This document shows positions 46,020 to 59,262 of a DNA stretch of 64,000 nucleotides, in pieces. The position numbers and the translations under genes were made by a program. A model generated the notes under the pieces. The model saw only the letters and a program-made list of their open reading frames with translations. It was not told where the DNA came from and searched no databases. The stretch is from Cristatella mucedo (lineage: Eukaryota > Bryozoa > Phylactolaemata > Cristatellidae), in assembly GCA_009760855.2 (NCBI GenBank), contig WPIO01000018.1, positions 809,001-873,000 on the forward strand. The letters run 5' to 3'. How positions within the stretch are numbered: position 1 is the first letter of the stretch; each line of letters starts with the position of its first letter.

Positions 46020-47391
46020 AACCCCGGCGGCCCATCTTACGCTTATCTTTGGAATCATCGCACACTGTGCAATAAACCCCTAAAAATTCTGTATAATTAC
46101 TGGGAATGAATTGGACCTGTTTGTCTTGACCGAGACATGGTTCAAATAAGTTAACTGCCCAACTATTAATGACGAAACCCATGCAGACTACTCCATCTTT
46201 CACATCCTAGATCGATCGAAATTGGTGGTGAGTCGCCATCATCGAACGTTCATCTTTCAATTTCAAGCCGTTTGCAGTCCCCTCGAAACAGTCTTTCGAA
46301 TCTTATTTTGATTATTGTTTTTATATTGTTCATCCGACAACTAGCTACCAATGGTGGCAGTAGTCTATCACCCTCAGGTACTAAGTCTTCATTTATCTCA
46401 GATGTCTCTGATCTCATTTCGATTCTGTGTGCAAGAAATTGACCTCTCCTCTTTCTGGGTGATTTTAACATTCGTTTTGATAACTTATCTGACGCCTTCA
46501 GCACTGAATTTCGTTCACTAGCTGACTGATTTTCTCATGCGGTTCATATGCATGTTTCTGCTCACATCAAGGGTCACACACTCGATCAAATTTTTTGTTA
46601 CAACTACATGATTTGTATCACTTATTATTACCAAATTATGCTTAGTTGACCTCATTTAGATCTCATTCAGTCGACAGTGTATGCATTCCTCTACATCCAA
46701 AGTCACCCGTGAATCGCGAAACCTCAACACCGTTGACATCGACGGTGTCCCTGCCAAAATATCTTCTTTGCCCCTGCTGCTCGATCCACCTTCCGACCTA
46801 TCATCTTTGGTAGAATACTAAAACACGACACTAGAAGACATACTCGACGAGTTTGGGCCTCTGACTAAGCACGTTTCGAGCCCTCTCTAAGATGGCTGAC
46901 GATTTACTGCAGACATTAAACTAACTCGGTCTACTAAGCGAAAGCTTGTAAAAGCATATAAAAGATCAGGACTGACTGTCCATCAACAGGTATACGAGGA
47001 CTACTGTAGATTTTACTAATCGATCCTAGCAAAGGCCAAGTGTAGCTTATATAAAAACATTGTTGAATCATTGGTGCACAATCCAAAAATCCTTACGTCT
47101 ACGATCAACCATCTGATTAACCGCTCCCAGATTAGCTTCTTATCTAGTGATCCTCATAATGATCTAGCTGATCGCTTCTCTAGCGTCTTTGTCAACAAGA
47201 TAGACAAGATCAGGGAGTCCATCCCTAGGGTGGCAGCAACCTTCTTGGAATCCTGTCCCTCAATTCCATGCAGCACCTCAATGTCTACATTCAAGGAGGC
47301 CACGAGTGACTTCATCCTGAAGTTCATATCCCAATCAAAGACGAGTAATAGTCTTTTAGGCCCTATTCCCACTGCCCTCCTTCTACAATAA
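46020..47391 (+). mobile_element. CR1/L2-type LINE, endonuclease and linker fragment
   Basis: Reads ELDLFVLTETWF (endonuclease active-site motif) near 46110, FLGDFNIRFDN near 46440, and from 47071 a 106-residue open linker segment, LADRFSSVFVNKIDKIRESI. Stops and frameshifts between show decay. It ends abruptly at 47391 where an opposed LINE tail begins. It may be the 5' part of family A, which is otherwise seen only as 3' ends. Confidence 0.75.
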
Positions 47392-47480
47392 TTATAATAA
47401 TCGTCATACATTTGTGTACACCATCAGAGAAGTTAATCTCTTTCGAGGCACATTACAGACACTGTATGTAAAGAATGACC
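47392..47480 (-). mobile_element. LINE family A, tail remnant
   Basis: ATAATTATAATAATCG followed by CATCAGAGAAGTTAATCTCT and CGAGGCACATTACAGAC, the complement of the 3' hairpin. Confidence 0.65.
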
Positions 47481-49019
47481 GAAAGATCAAGTTATGGGCC
47501 AGGTGCTTCGTAAGGCAGAAACTTCTATGTGCGACAAACATTGAAGGTCAGAACAGGTAAGTTTGATGCGACAACATAAATGACCAATTGATTGTTTTCT
47601 TTCCAATGATTTCAACGGGACATTCACCTGGCAGAGCATTTACTGACTCTTGTGTTGTGAAGATCAAGTGCCAAACTGCAATCACAAATTATCTGCCATC
47701 GATTTGCTCTTCACGGAAAAGACTTCGCTGGTAAGTAACTGTTGGTAGATAAATGCTTCCCTAGAGAGGCCAGAACTTCCAGGAGACAATCACACACCGT
47801 AGATCTTGGATGTAGCATTAGCCAAACCGTTCGGCTAGGCCATACCTCCTTTCGGGCAGCAGCAGGTGATCCCAAGCCTTCCCTAATCATGACACCGACA
47901 CTCGGCAGCACTGCCGGCCGAGTTTAGGCTGAGTGCACGGGTGCAGTGCAGGTGTCCCGTGCCAGACTGCAAGCTGAGGCAAGCAGAAGACAAGCTCCGT
48001 AGGAAGCCCGGCTGGCCGGACGGTCAAAGTAAGAAGGTTGCGAAAGACCGGTAAAAAAGCTCTAGGAAAGCGACCACAGTCACTACCGCTGATCAAATAA
48101 AAATTAATAACTAATTCGTTCACGAGGAAATTAGACGATATCCCCTCAGGCGGCCGAAAAGAGTTGCCGGAGCAAGACATGCCTCAATGAAGAGAAATTC
48201 GATCTGCTTTTGCTTGCTTGATGCCGCTAGCCGGCCTCCTTCGAAACTTATGCAACCCAAAGAAAGCTTCTCCCATATCAACTATGTGTGAGCAAACGTA
48301 TCAAGCGCAGTCCCACCTGTGCACATTTTGAGCTAGCTGGCTAATAACAAACTATTCTAACACAAACGACTTTCTTGATAGCTGCTAAATTCGCAGGGCC
48401 GCTGACATGATGAAAGGCAAGAGAGTAAGGCCGTATCTGCAACTCAAATGTACAGGTCAGGCCACTACCTTGACATCGTGGCAAAATAATTCTAACGACA
48501 CAAAGCACGAGCCGAAAGGCTTGCGGCATATTAAGCATTGCAACGTAAAGAACCAAATAATGCTGAAATAAAAGGTGAGGTAATGGGGCAACCACTTAAA
48601 AATACACCAGAGGGCACTCCGGACATGTTTAGCATGGAGGATTTCCTCCACATTCCTAAGCAGCACCACGTGCCACGGTGCCTTCTTTTAAAGCATTTCA
48701 TGACTCAAAGACGATGTCCCTAACAAACCATATTGTAACGTGCACAGCGTAGCATAACGGTCCATCGAGGCACTGCTGCTTCGCGGTGTAAAATGAATCA
48801 GCAGAGCTCTGAGTTGCATTGGTTAAAAACCGTAACTACGAAGGGAGAAATACTTACCCCCCCCCCTAGCACAGTCGAGAACAAGTGGTGACAAGCCTCT
48901 CACAGGCGAGGCCACAATGCCTTGGTGAGCCTTACCTCAGAGGTTTTACCATCAGCCATTCCGCCCACTGGGATGGGAGCAAGTGCACAGGCAGCAGCAG
49001 CTGGTCTGCACCGAGATTT
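47481..49019. other. Intergenic with a fragment shared with 49.65 kb
   Basis: 48430-48540 (CAACTCAAATGTACAGGTCA, ATAATTCTAACGACACAA) repeats 49628-49735 and is probably an internal piece of the same LINE subfamily. Otherwise nothing recognised. Confidence 0.45.
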
Positions 49020-49735
49020 AAAAATACTAATAATAACAATAACACATCTGTAAAGCACTCTCAGAGAGCTGAATGCCTTTCTGGGTACTTTACAGATGCT
49101 ATATAGAAAGCATTACCATATGATTGGTGGTAATTTCCGTAAGCAGCAGGCACAGTGTAAACAGGCACATGCATGTGAAAGCTGAATCACAAAGACCCAC
49201 CAAATGCTGCAATAAATAAGCGGGTACGTTTAAAGCTTCTCTTTACATTTTTCATGTCAGGAAACGCTGTGACGTGCATCAGTAGTGATTTCCAGGCTTT
49301 GAGAGCATAGAAACTAAAGGCACCGTCTTCAACGGTTTTGAGGTTTGCACGAGATATGGCTAAAGGATTCGAGTCAGAACAGCAGGTTGTACGATTCTCC
49401 GACTGGTGGGGGATTAGTTCTGATAGGTAGACTGGCGTCAGAGAATGAAGGGACCTAAAAGTAGGTGGCGCAACCTTAAAGTCGATACACTGCTTGATTG
49501 GGAGCCAGTGCATGTCAGCGTGAAGTGGCACGATGCGCCAACTGCGCAGCTCACGACAGACGAGCCTAGCTGCGGAGTTTTGAACCAACTGTAAGAACAT
49601 GATCTCACTGGCCGGTAGACCAGAAAGCATAACTGCAACTCAAATGTTCCGGTCTGGCGAATGCCCTGCCATCGCAGCAACATAATTCTAAAGACACAAG
49701 GCTTGAACAGCAAGGCTAGCTACATATTTTGGTAG
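49020..49735 (-). mobile_element. LINE family A variant, 0.7-kb 3' end
   Basis: AAT-like tail, hairpin, 3' UTR and a 147-codon open ORF2 end on the minus strand (QNSAARLVCRELRSWRIVPL, ADMHWLPIKQCIDFK). More diverged than the copy at 38486 yet with the frame kept. Confidence 0.9.
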
Positions 49736-49774
49736 CTGATGAACGACCGGCTCGAAACGTCAGCACCCCATTGG

Positions 49775-49950
49775 CTATTATATACATATATATATATTAC
49801 ATATATATATATATGCATATATATATATATATATTACATATATATATGTATTATATATATATATTGCATATTACTATATAATATATTATATATATTATTA
49901 AATATTAAATAGTATATATATATATATGTTATATAATATATAATATACAC
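49775..49950. repeat. (AT)n-rich microsatellite
   Basis: Interrupted TATATA repeats with ATATATTACATATATA palindromes. Confidence 0.9.
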
Positions 49951-50447
49951 CCCATTGGCAAGGCAAAGGGGCCCAGTAGAATCTGCTGGGCTGAATGGTG
50001 GTCATTCCCGAGCGCCGCCGAGCCGAGCGGGCCTGAACTTGTTTTGCAACAGCTACCAACACTATCAAAGGCAGACAGTGTGGCCAAGCTACAATGACTA
50101 TCGGTTGCCACACGCGAGACCTCTAGAAAAGGCAACTTACGATCTTCTGCCTAGACCGTTGCTCGGTGGAATTCAAGTATGCTCACTCAGCACGGCACTG
50201 CCTGCTCGCCATCACACAAATGAACAGAGGGATCCACATGTATTCATGCAGTCTTCCCAGTCTAGCACAGACCACTGTCTGCAGGGCGCATGCATCAGGG
50301 CTCGTGTCATTGGAAACAGCTGACACGCCCAATTAGCTGGTCCGAAGTAGGTGTGTGAGTTATTGTCATCAAACTTGCAGCATTCCAGTTGATTATCATG
50401 TGAATATCATGCCATCAGCCCCGAGTTTTGGCCAGGGGATAATGTGT

Positions 50448-50633
50448 CTCCTCTAGCTTGCACTTACCAACCCAGGTCGGAGGTTTGAGTCCTGCAGCAG
50501 GCAATTCCTCAGTGCGCATGACAAGCGGGAATGATAACCGCTAATAGGATGGGGGTTAGCACAAGCAGTGCAAGCAACTGCAAGACTATTCTGCCGATAT
50601 GTGAATAGCGTGCTGTTGGATTAGCTGACTTGA
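50448..50633 (+). mobile_element. tRNA-derived SINE, worn
   Basis: GGAGGTTTGAGTCCTGCAGC (B box), ACAAGCGGGAATGATAACCG and GTGCTGTTGGATTAGCTGAC match head, body and end of the SINE. An insertion near 50545-50585 carries GTTAGCACAAGCA, also found at 51974. Confidence 0.6.
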
Positions 50634-51712
50634 TCACCTTCAATTTTTCTCAATCAGCTGAGTACGACCGGCTGCAATCGAGCAGAGATAACCAGTCGAA
50701 GTCCATATACGACGTGGAAATGACTTTTTGAAACAAAATGGCCATGCAAAGTCTTCTGAGGCCCGAGCAGCTAGTCTAGCGAGACCAAGCAGTATTCTCT
50801 TTCTTTCGCAAGTCGTTGGTGAGAGAATGATAATCACATGGCAGCTACGTCCATAACCTGTCAGGGTGGTCATGTAGATGGAATGTCGATAAAGATGGCC
50901 GAGACAAGTATCAGCAGCAGCAGATCGGCGCTCAAGCAGCTGACTGGCAGCTGACAGATAGTCTGCCGGTCACTTCCAGTGCCAATAGATCCACCAGCAC
51001 AGCGCGCTGGTAGCCCAATACAGGCAACCACTGCTGCATACGAAAGCCACAATCATCATGTGCGGGTAAAACAGGAGGGAGTTGAACATTAGTCACGCAT
51101 TCGATAGCACTGAGAAAAAGCTAGCTCACGTTGCTGCGCTGAAATGACGACACTGGACGAGAGAAGAGATGCCGAGCTGGAGGACCAAGCACCTGCACCC
51201 CCCCCCCCGGCAAAAGCTCGATGCACAGTACGTAGCTGAACGGGAAAGACATGCGAGGCGATGTCAAGCGATGATCCGGGGGGGGGGGTGGAGTGTGCCA
51301 CCGAAGGCTGCCAATGGAGGCGACAGCACCACGAGAGGCAAACCGTCAGAGCAGCAGTAGGAGCAAGGCAAGCCAGCAATCGAACAATGGCAGCAATCAA
51401 GGTCACTGGGTAGCGATCAAGGTCACCGGCAAGTCTACTTGTATTGGAAGTCCATAGTCACCTGACTGCAGCAGCAAAGGGTTGCAAGTACAAGCTAAAC
51501 CACAACAACAGAAACTCACAGCCGATGACAGCAAGGGGCTGCAGAATAGCTCAAACTCAGCTGAGCCACAGGGTATGTCAACTGCAAGCACGGCAGGGGC
51601 AGTGAATCAACGGCACCCAGCACACACTTTAAATACACTCTTGTGCGTACAAGCACACACACTTTCATGCACGTGCACGCACAGACACACACACTCACGG
51701 ATGTGCATGCAC
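50634..51712. other. Intergenic, no gene seen
   Basis: Mixed sequence with C and G homopolymer runs (51198-51208, 51279-51288). Nothing recognised. Confidence 0.35.
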
Positions 51713-51713
51713 A

Positions 51714-51779
<66 letters not shown>

Positions 51780-51813
51780 ACACACACACACACGCACATG
51801 CACACACGCACAT

Positions 51814-51861
<48 letters not shown>

Positions 51862-51863
51862 AC

Positions 51864-51902
<39 letters not shown>
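51713..51902. repeat. (CA)n microsatellite, about 190 bp
   Basis: CA repeat with a few TACA and GCACATG interruptions; His/Thr and Val/Cys frames on the two strands are artefacts. Confidence 0.95.
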
Positions 51903-51908
<6 letters not shown>

Positions 51909-52904
51909 CAAACATTGAGATGTGCACACATGCCCACACTCGGACGACGAATGAAGGTACGAGGGGAGCGAGGTTAGCACAAGCACTGCAAGCAACTGAA
52001 TGCACATGGCAATGCACGACCCACGTGCAGGCACGTGCGACATGCAGCCACATGGTGCAGATCTTAGGCGATTAGCAAACCTAATAATATACGAACAAGA
52101 AGCATTTTTGCCATCCAGCTGCACTCACAGATGGATGAAAGACGGTGCCGACAAGTAAAGTGCAGCTGCGACCTGGCCAGCTGGGGGGGGGGTGGTGGTT
52201 AGGGCGGGACCCGGGGCTGCTGTCTGCATTATCGACATACTAATACGGCAGCAGCTGGCCAGCCACTTACAGTTAGAACCCAAGAGCTAGAGCTGGACCA
52301 AGCAGCCGACTAGCCGTGTTAGACCAGATTAGACTAGACTGACACTATACTAGAATAGACTAGACTAAACTAGACTAGACTGGACTAGACTAGACTAGAC
52401 AGAAACTGGCCAGACTACATTTACTAGCCACAGCTGTACAACAGGGCAACGTTGACTTATCGAAGGTGGGGGCTTGCTGCAGTCGGTTTCTCACTGAAGC
52501 AACCTACTGCAGCACAGCAGCACAGGTCTGCAGCAACCTCAACGTCATCTTGCTGTGCCATGGCAGCCTAAGCCATGTTGGCTAAATGTCTAGCACTGGC
52601 AACATATTTCTATTGCATTTGCATTTTTGAACACGCTCATGCTAGGCAGACAGACACGGGCTCATATCGGCTAGGCATATGCGCCGTCTGTAGGTGTCCA
52701 AGGTGGTCAATAGTGGCAGTACACTAAACTACAGCCATGCGATGCCACTAGAGCGCAAGAATGCACACGCTCACTTTCACGTGAGGTGGTTGGGGCAGGG
52801 GCTGCTAACATGCGTCATGCATGTCAGCTGAACTGTGCATACTATGACTCATTGATCTGCTGCTGCTATGTGTACCTAACATCATAAATACGTCATTAGC
52901 CTCA
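51903..52904. other. Intergenic with an AGACT minisatellite
   Basis: TAGACTAGACT-type units run from about 52320 to 52412. No gene seen. Confidence 0.5.
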
Positions 52905-53790
52905 GGTCATGCCTCAGCACCTTTCAAAAGGGTTTCAGTCAGGTCACTACCCAAGAAAGCACCACTCGACCAAGAGGACTTGAGCAACTTCCGCCCAGTC
53001 TCCCTTCTACTGTTCTTGTCAAAGACATTGGAACGAGTCATGGCAGATCAGCTGACTCATATATTAAAAATTCACCCCGATCTTTCAAGTTGCAGTCTGG
53101 TTTTAGAGCTTATAACCCCACCGAGTCAGCATTGCTTCGGGCGTATAACGACGACCTGCTAAGGAATGCAGACTTGGGTAGAGTATCTCTGCTTGTTTTG
53201 CTCGATCTTTCGACAGCTTTTGATACTATCGATCACCGAGTCCTTTGAGTGCCTCTCATCTCGCCCGGGCATCACTGGCACTGCTCTGCAGTGGTTCTGG
53301 TCCTCTCTCAGTGAAAGACTGCAGAGTACAGATGTGAATGGACAAAGATTATCTGACGAACCACTGAAGTAACTCGAGGTTCTGTGCTCGCTCCGGTTTT
53401 TTCACGGTTTATACTCTCCCTCTTGCCGATGCGATTTCCAGGCACAACCTAGGGTTTTACTTCTATGCAGATGACACTCAGTGGTACCTTTGCTTTGATC
53501 CCTCCCAGCCCTCCTGCACGTAGAATTCTCTCAACTCCCTTGCTGCAAGCACTGATGACATTAGCACACGGATGGCAGCAAACTTTCTCAAATTGAATGG
53601 TGATAAAACTAACTTGCTAGTTATGGGCAAACCAGTCTGATTCAGAAATTGGAAAACCAAATGCTCAAAATCAGCTCTGCCCGCATATCTTCCGTTGCAT
53701 CTGCCCGAAATCTAGGTGCCCTGTTCCAAAGTGACCCTCATTAGACGACCACATCAGCTCAACAGTCTAGTCTGCCTACTATCACACCGA
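52905..53790 (+). mobile_element. LINE family A, reverse transcriptase fragment
   Basis: Reverse transcriptase motifs appear in shifting frames: NFRPVSLLLFLSKTLERVMA, VLLDLSTAFDTIDHRVL, and FYADDTQWYLCFDPSQPS with the catalytic YADD. At least four frameshifts plus stops. The FDPSQPS segment matches the copy ending at 59262, which ties it to family A. Confidence 0.85.
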
Positions 53791-54315
53791 CACAACTATC
53801 CATTCACAAAACCAACTTCCAGAATCTTCCGTTCCTCGCTCTAATTTGAAACCTTCAACGGTCGTCTCTTTAGCTTGCATGCCTGCATCAAATGTCTGGA
53901 GCTCGCTAAGGATTTCTGTCATTACCTGCGCACTGATTTAGGATCGTGCAGGTCTCAACTAACGCAACATACGTTCTACTCAGCTTCTCCCAGTGAGCCC
54001 CCAGTGAACATGTCTTTCTCGTTCTTGTTTGCTTTGTGTGCTTCTCTGTGCGTGATTCGGTGCATATTAAAAACCAGGGGTCCTACTAACTAGTGGTCCT
54101 AGGGTGCCATTAGCCTTGACAGAAAATTCGGTGAAAAATTGCACGACGATTCCACTCGTGCCAATTACTGCACTTTGCTTGGATGTACAGAAATTGTACG
54201 TAGATTACATCCAAGTGGTTAAGAGGCTCGCCCCAACCATAGTCTGGCCAGGTTCGTGGGCTCGAGCATTACGGCAGCACATGTGAAGCACCTGAATAGA
54301 GATTAAGTTTGTGGC
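53791..54315. other. Intergenic, no gene seen
   Basis: Mixed sequence. A TTCGTGGGCTCGAGCATTAC block near 54251 faintly resembles a SINE B box. Confidence 0.3.
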
Positions 54316-54470
54316 ATACTAGGTAAGGTGGTTGCTTTTCACGACCTCGGTCCCGAAGTCGTGGGTTCGAATCCTGCAGTGGGAAATTCTTTATTGCCAT
54401 TACAAGCGGCGATGATGGCAAAAGGCTCTTCTGTAACTATACAAAAGAGGCTGTTTAATCAGCTAGTATA
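54316..54470 (+). mobile_element. tRNA-derived SINE
   Basis: Good copy: ACTAGGTAAGGTGGTTGCTT, GTCGTGGGTTCGAATCCTGC (B box), TTACAAGCGGCGATGATGGC, GGCTCTTCTGTAACTATACA, GGCTGTTTAATCAGCTAGTA. A LINE-tail-like CCTAGAGCACTATACAAATG follows at 54483. Confidence 0.85.
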
Positions 54471-54534
54471 TTCTTAAGGTTTCCTAGAGCACTATACAAA
54501 TGAATTATATTTTTAAGCTGATTTATATGTTCGT

Positions 54535-54770
54535 GACTTCTCATCCCAACTTCTTTTACTTATTACTCTAAGGTTTTCCGAACTGTGCACCAATGGGCTT
54601 ACAGTCGGTGCAAAACTCTGCAGCTAAGCCTCTTTAACGAACGATGCACTTGCCACATTACACCACTTCTTACCGACCAGCATGGCTAGCCATCAAAATG
54701 CCTATTGCCATTCAGATATTGTCATTCACTGTCAGGTTCCTTCATTCTTTTGCCCCAGCGGGACTGATAG
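54535..54770 (+). mobile_element. LINE family A, internal fragment
   Basis: GGTGCAAAACTCTGCAGCTA, TGCCACATTACACCACTTCT and GGTTCCTTCATTCTTTTGCC match the ORF2 C-terminal segment, diverged. Confidence 0.65.
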
Positions 54771-56689
54771 CCACAAAGCCTGCCATTCCTCCATTTAAAT
54801 GACAGCCAACCCTAGCAAGGACAGCTAGTATAAAAATACTCACTCTGCACGTTTAAGAAAAGGGCTGTTATCAAAAAATAAGTGCCGCTACTTGTGAAAC
54901 ACCATCAGTTCTTACTTTTCACCAGTGCATCTACCGCGAATTAAATTACACAATATCCGATATCATTTCACTTAATACTAGCGCTTTTTTCGTTACGAGA
55001 TAACCTCCAAGTACGGGTGCAAAGTGCTTTTCGAGCACAATTTTTAGCAGGTTAGTTCTCCATGTAGCTGTAAACCATCGGCCTGTTTGGGCTCACGTAG
55101 CCTCTTAAACTGTGTGCTGGGTCACTCAATCTTGATTAGTTTGACCAGTGGCAAAGCACGTGGAATGTATGCGAATCAAATGCCCATGTCTAGCTAGCTT
55201 AATAATAAGCGTTCAGTGCAAAATTAACTTAAGAAGCTTAAACAAGAACGCCGAGTTGAGAGTTGCACAGTTCCGTAATGCATCAGTTAATCTCTCTGAC
55301 AATCAGATTTTTATTGCTCTAACGTACAGCTGTGCAGCATATATTGTATTCGCAGTTCTTTTGTCTCTGGGTACTAGCGTTCGGTGGGTGGGCCGGCTAC
55401 ATACAAATCTGCCACCTCCGGCCCACCGTCAGCTAGACATAAAACACCTAGCGACAGATCATGAACTGACACAGCTGCTGAACGTCTTAGTAATCGGATC
55501 TTAAGCGACCACTAATCTCGTTTTCTGTTGATTTATCAGTTACCCATCATCAGTTGACGAATATTGGAGGAGCGGCATTCTCGATACGCCGCTCGTGCAA
55601 ATACGTAAAGACTTGCCTCTACATCGCCACTGAAGACTAAGCCCACATACAAAAGAACGCTCGGCCAAGAGCACAGACGAGACCGTCTACACCTCGACCA
55701 TGACTAGCCGAGTAAAAGGACAAGGACTTTCTTTAAAATCTGCACAAAAGTTCTTTTGCCCCTCTAGAAATTTGTTTAACTTTTGTTAATATTTCATCTG
55801 TTAATTAGATATACACGTTAACCTGTTGGAAAATTTTCAAAAAACCTTTAGCTGTATGTATACTTGTATGTATGTATGTATGTCTGCTTTCCATTTCACC
55901 TCATCTTTTCCCTGACTACCTCTCTTCAACACGCTGTCTCTGTTTCTTTGTCTCGATCTTCCTTTGTCTGTCCGCCTTTCTCCTTGTATCCACTCTAACT
56001 CGCCACCTTTATCGAATTCGTAAGGCAGGCGTGCAACCGAAACCTTCTTTCGGTTTTCGACATGCTCCGCAGAACTTCGCAGCTCTATTTGGAGACGGCC
56101 ATCACCTTCTCACTAATCGGCATTCAAAAACGAAGCTGTGAGCGCCTCTCTGCTCGCTCGCAGCCTTTGCTCAGTCCGAGTGCATCGTCTTTTTATAAGT
56201 GTCGTCGCGTAGTGAAACTGTGCGCGTCCTTGCTAAAGACCAACAGCTATGCACACTTTTAGAAAAGTGCCCTTCCGCGGACCTGTCTTTTCTTCCTGCT
56301 TTTGCCTCTTTGTTTACTCTTGCACGATCGAGACGGCGTTAATGGCTGGGCGGGCCTTCCTAACGGGCGGTCCTTCCTAACGAGCGGGCCTTTGACTTCT
56401 TTGTAGTTTTGCAAGCTTCTAACAGAATTGTAGCTGCTCGTTTTTGCAAGGCTGCTTAAGCACAATGCCTTGCTTTTCATTAGCTCTTGGTAATCGTCTC
56501 TTGCGGCGAGTTGTCACTCGCTCTTGCATAGAGATCCCGCTATGTTAGGGTGCAGTGCATAGGACTTATCGTTGCCCAAACCTGACAGGCCGCCCGCTCT
56601 AATGGCTCTTCGCTCGAGCCCCTTAAAACTTGTCGTACTGAGCCAGCTGTTGAGGAAACTGACGTCAAAGAGCACCCTCTGGCCTTAAA
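54771..56689. other. Intergenic, no gene seen
   Basis: AT-rich sequence with a short GTAT repeat near 55862-55880. A 118-residue plus frame at 55148 has no recognisable domain. Confidence 0.35.
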
Positions 56690-56760
56690 TATAATTACTA
56701 ATTCATTTGTACAGCGCTCCAAGAGAACGCAATCTCTATTCAGGCGCTGCACATATGCCT
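56690..56760 (-). mobile_element. LINE family A, tail remnant
   Basis: AATTCATTTGTACAGCGCTC, CAAGAGAACGCAATCTCTAT and CAGGCGCTGCACAT: complement of the 3' hairpin. Confidence 0.6.
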
Positions 56761-57784
56761 CGGGGCTCGAGCACACGACCTCGGCCGGACGTCGGTCGGG
56801 GCGAGCACCTTGACCTCTGGACCGAACCAGCTCGGCCTTGCAGCCTTCCGCGCCACTCTACGTGCGGGCGTAAGCGCGTGCAGCCTGGGACGCCCGGCGA
56901 GCCTGGAGCTGCTACAGCTGCTGTGTGCGCACGCTTTCCTAGTCAGCAGATTTGCTTGCTAAATTCGTAAGTCTGTCAGCCGCTTCCAGGAATCATTGCG
57001 GTCGCCCGGCAGGGCGGGGCCGGGCGTTCGGGCGGAGTGGGTCAAATGACTCCATGGACGTGCTTCGCTCACGACTCGGGCTTCGCCGAAATCCTGCTCT
57101 AGATGAGTTAGGAACGACTTGCCAAAGCGCGTCAGCATCCTTAGGCAACGGCGGCTAGTTCTCCCCACCAGTTTGGGTCGTCCGAATTTCGCGGCGGGCA
57201 GAGAGGCTGCGAGAAGTAGGAATTTTGCAGCGATTCCTTTACAGCCGGGTCAATGTGGCCGGCCTACTCGGCGCATGTGCCACGCCTATTAAGCGTTCTC
57301 CTATGCCTTGCGGTCCGTTCTGGGAACGGACAGACAAGTCTGGCGCGTCTTCAGCGATTCACCGCTAGGCAATGCCCGCCTCTTCGCCGTGGCAGTTTCT
57401 TGGCTTACTTTAAAAAGGAAATCAAGCCTTTTCCGGAAACAAGCTCCTGTCTGATAGCCGAAAAGGTACCTGTATGGTGTCCGACCCTGCGAAAATCCTT
57501 TTTCTAGGGGAAAGAAGTCTAAAGATTCGCACCCAAAGGGCTCGCCGCCGGGAAGCTTTCTTTTCTACGGCACCGCATACAAGTTACTAGTAGTTCCGTG
57601 TGTATAGCTCGAAGGCGCGTCTGAATGCTACCTGACGTGCGAGCTTGCGTAACCGAGACTAAAAATGTGGGTAGCTTGCTTACCCTTGCAGAAACAGCCT
57701 TGAGCAGCCCAGACCGAGGCTCTTTAACTCCCTGAATGCGGTTACGTTACGTTCTGGCTGAGTCTGAAGCTCCGCTCGTGATGC
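56761..57784. other. Intergenic, no gene seen
   Basis: GC-rich then mixed sequence. An 84-residue plus frame at 57253 starts with a hydrophobic stretch but has no other support. Confidence 0.35.
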
Positions 57785-57865
57785 GCTAAATGCCTTGAAA
57801 AAGATTAAGTTTTCTTATGGGTACATATAATGTTGTATTATCATCATTATCATCATTATTATTAG
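57785..57865 (+). mobile_element. LINE family A, tail remnant
   Basis: AAATGCCTTGAAAAAGATTA, GTTTTCTTATGGGTACATAT and an ATT/ATC tail. Confidence 0.5.
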
Positions 57866-58140
57866 GGCGAGCTAATCGGAAAATATCTGTGAAGAAAACG
57901 GTCCGCACTCTGAAGAGTCTGGCAGTCTTCAGTTCCGAATCTCGAAGCTTCGAGTTTCGCCGCTCAGAAGGCAAACTCTTTAGACAAAGGATTTGCCTTC
58001 TCAGAGACGCAATGACGATCGTCCGTACCCGCAAAGATCAGCGGCTACTGCCTCGCCGATACTGACCGCCGAGCGCGTGCGCCGAATGGGCACGGCGGCT
58101 GAGCCGCCGCAAGGGTCCGTCGACGCCCTGTCTGAGAAGA

Positions 58141-59262
58141 TAATAATAATAATAATAATATTGCACTTGATAAAGCGCCCTCAGAGAACTTAATCTCTTT
58201 CTAGGCGCTTTAAATTTGCTGAAAAGTGATACGCAATAGAATAGTAAGTAAACTCATGCTTGAAAAACAAACAAAATGAATAACATGGTTAGGGGTTACA
58301 TGCACAGGGTCAGCATGCAAATGTGGTTAGTGGCAGCATGAACAGTGTCAGCACGCATAAGCACATCGAGGACGAATCACAAGGACCCACTAAATGCTAT
58401 CCTAAATAGGTATGTTTTTAAGTTTCTTTTAAATGTGGTCAGGTCAGGGGATGTTCTGATGCAGGTCGGGAGGGAGTTCCAGGCTGTGGGAGCATACGAG
58501 CTAAATGCACGGTCTCCAAAGGATTTAAGGTTTGTACGAGGTATTTCTAGACTGTTGGATTCCGAAAAGCGAGTGGTACGATGCTTTGCCTGATGGGGTA
58601 GTATCTCTGAAAGATAGGCTGGAGCCATAGAATGAAGAGACCTAAAAGTGAGCAACAAAACCTTGAAGTCAATCCGTTGCTTGACTGGTAACCAGTGCAG
58701 GTCGGCGAGAAGTGGAGTAATGTGGCAACTGCGACGCTCACGACAGACAAGCCTAGCTGCAGAGTTTTTTGCACCAGCTGCAATCGCCTGATCGCACATG
58801 CTGGTAGGCCAGTAAGCAGTGAGTTGCAGAAGTCGAGACGAGATGTCACGAATGCATTGACCAACTTGGACGTGGTATCCTTATCTAAACAAGCCCGAAT
58901 TTTAGCAATGTTATGAAGCTGAAAATAGGCTGGTTTGACTGTGGAGCTGATGTGGTCGTCTAACGAGAGGTCGCTTTGGAATATGACACCTAGATTTCGA
59001 GCTGATGCAACTGAAGATATGCTGGCAGAGCCAATTTTGAAAGTCAGCCTTTCCAATTTCTGAATAACACTAGGTTTGCCCATAACTATTAAGTTAGTTT
59101 TATCATCGTTTAGTTTTAGAAAATTTGCTGCCATCCATGATCGGATGTCATCAATGCATGCAGCAAGTGAGTTGAGAGAATTTGAGGTGCTCGAAGGCTG
59201 GGAGGGATCAAAGCAAAGGTACAACTGAGTGTCATCCGCATAGAAGTGAAAGCCTAGATTAG
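58141..59262 (-). mobile_element. LINE family A, longest 3' end (1.1 kb)
   Basis: AAT tail, hairpin, 3' UTR, then about 300 ORF2 codons on the minus strand, interrupted by a frameshift near 58775. It reaches back to the catalytic region (GFHFYADDTQLYLCFDPSQP, MAANFLKLNDDKTNLIVMGK). 5' truncated at about 59262, where unrelated GC-rich sequence begins. Confidence 0.95.

Noticed and set aside
51607-52124. Cys/Val and His/Thr frames
   Set aside because: CA repeat artefacts on both strands.
55148-55504. 118-residue plus frame
   Set aside because: No known domain; neighbouring sequence shows no exon structure.
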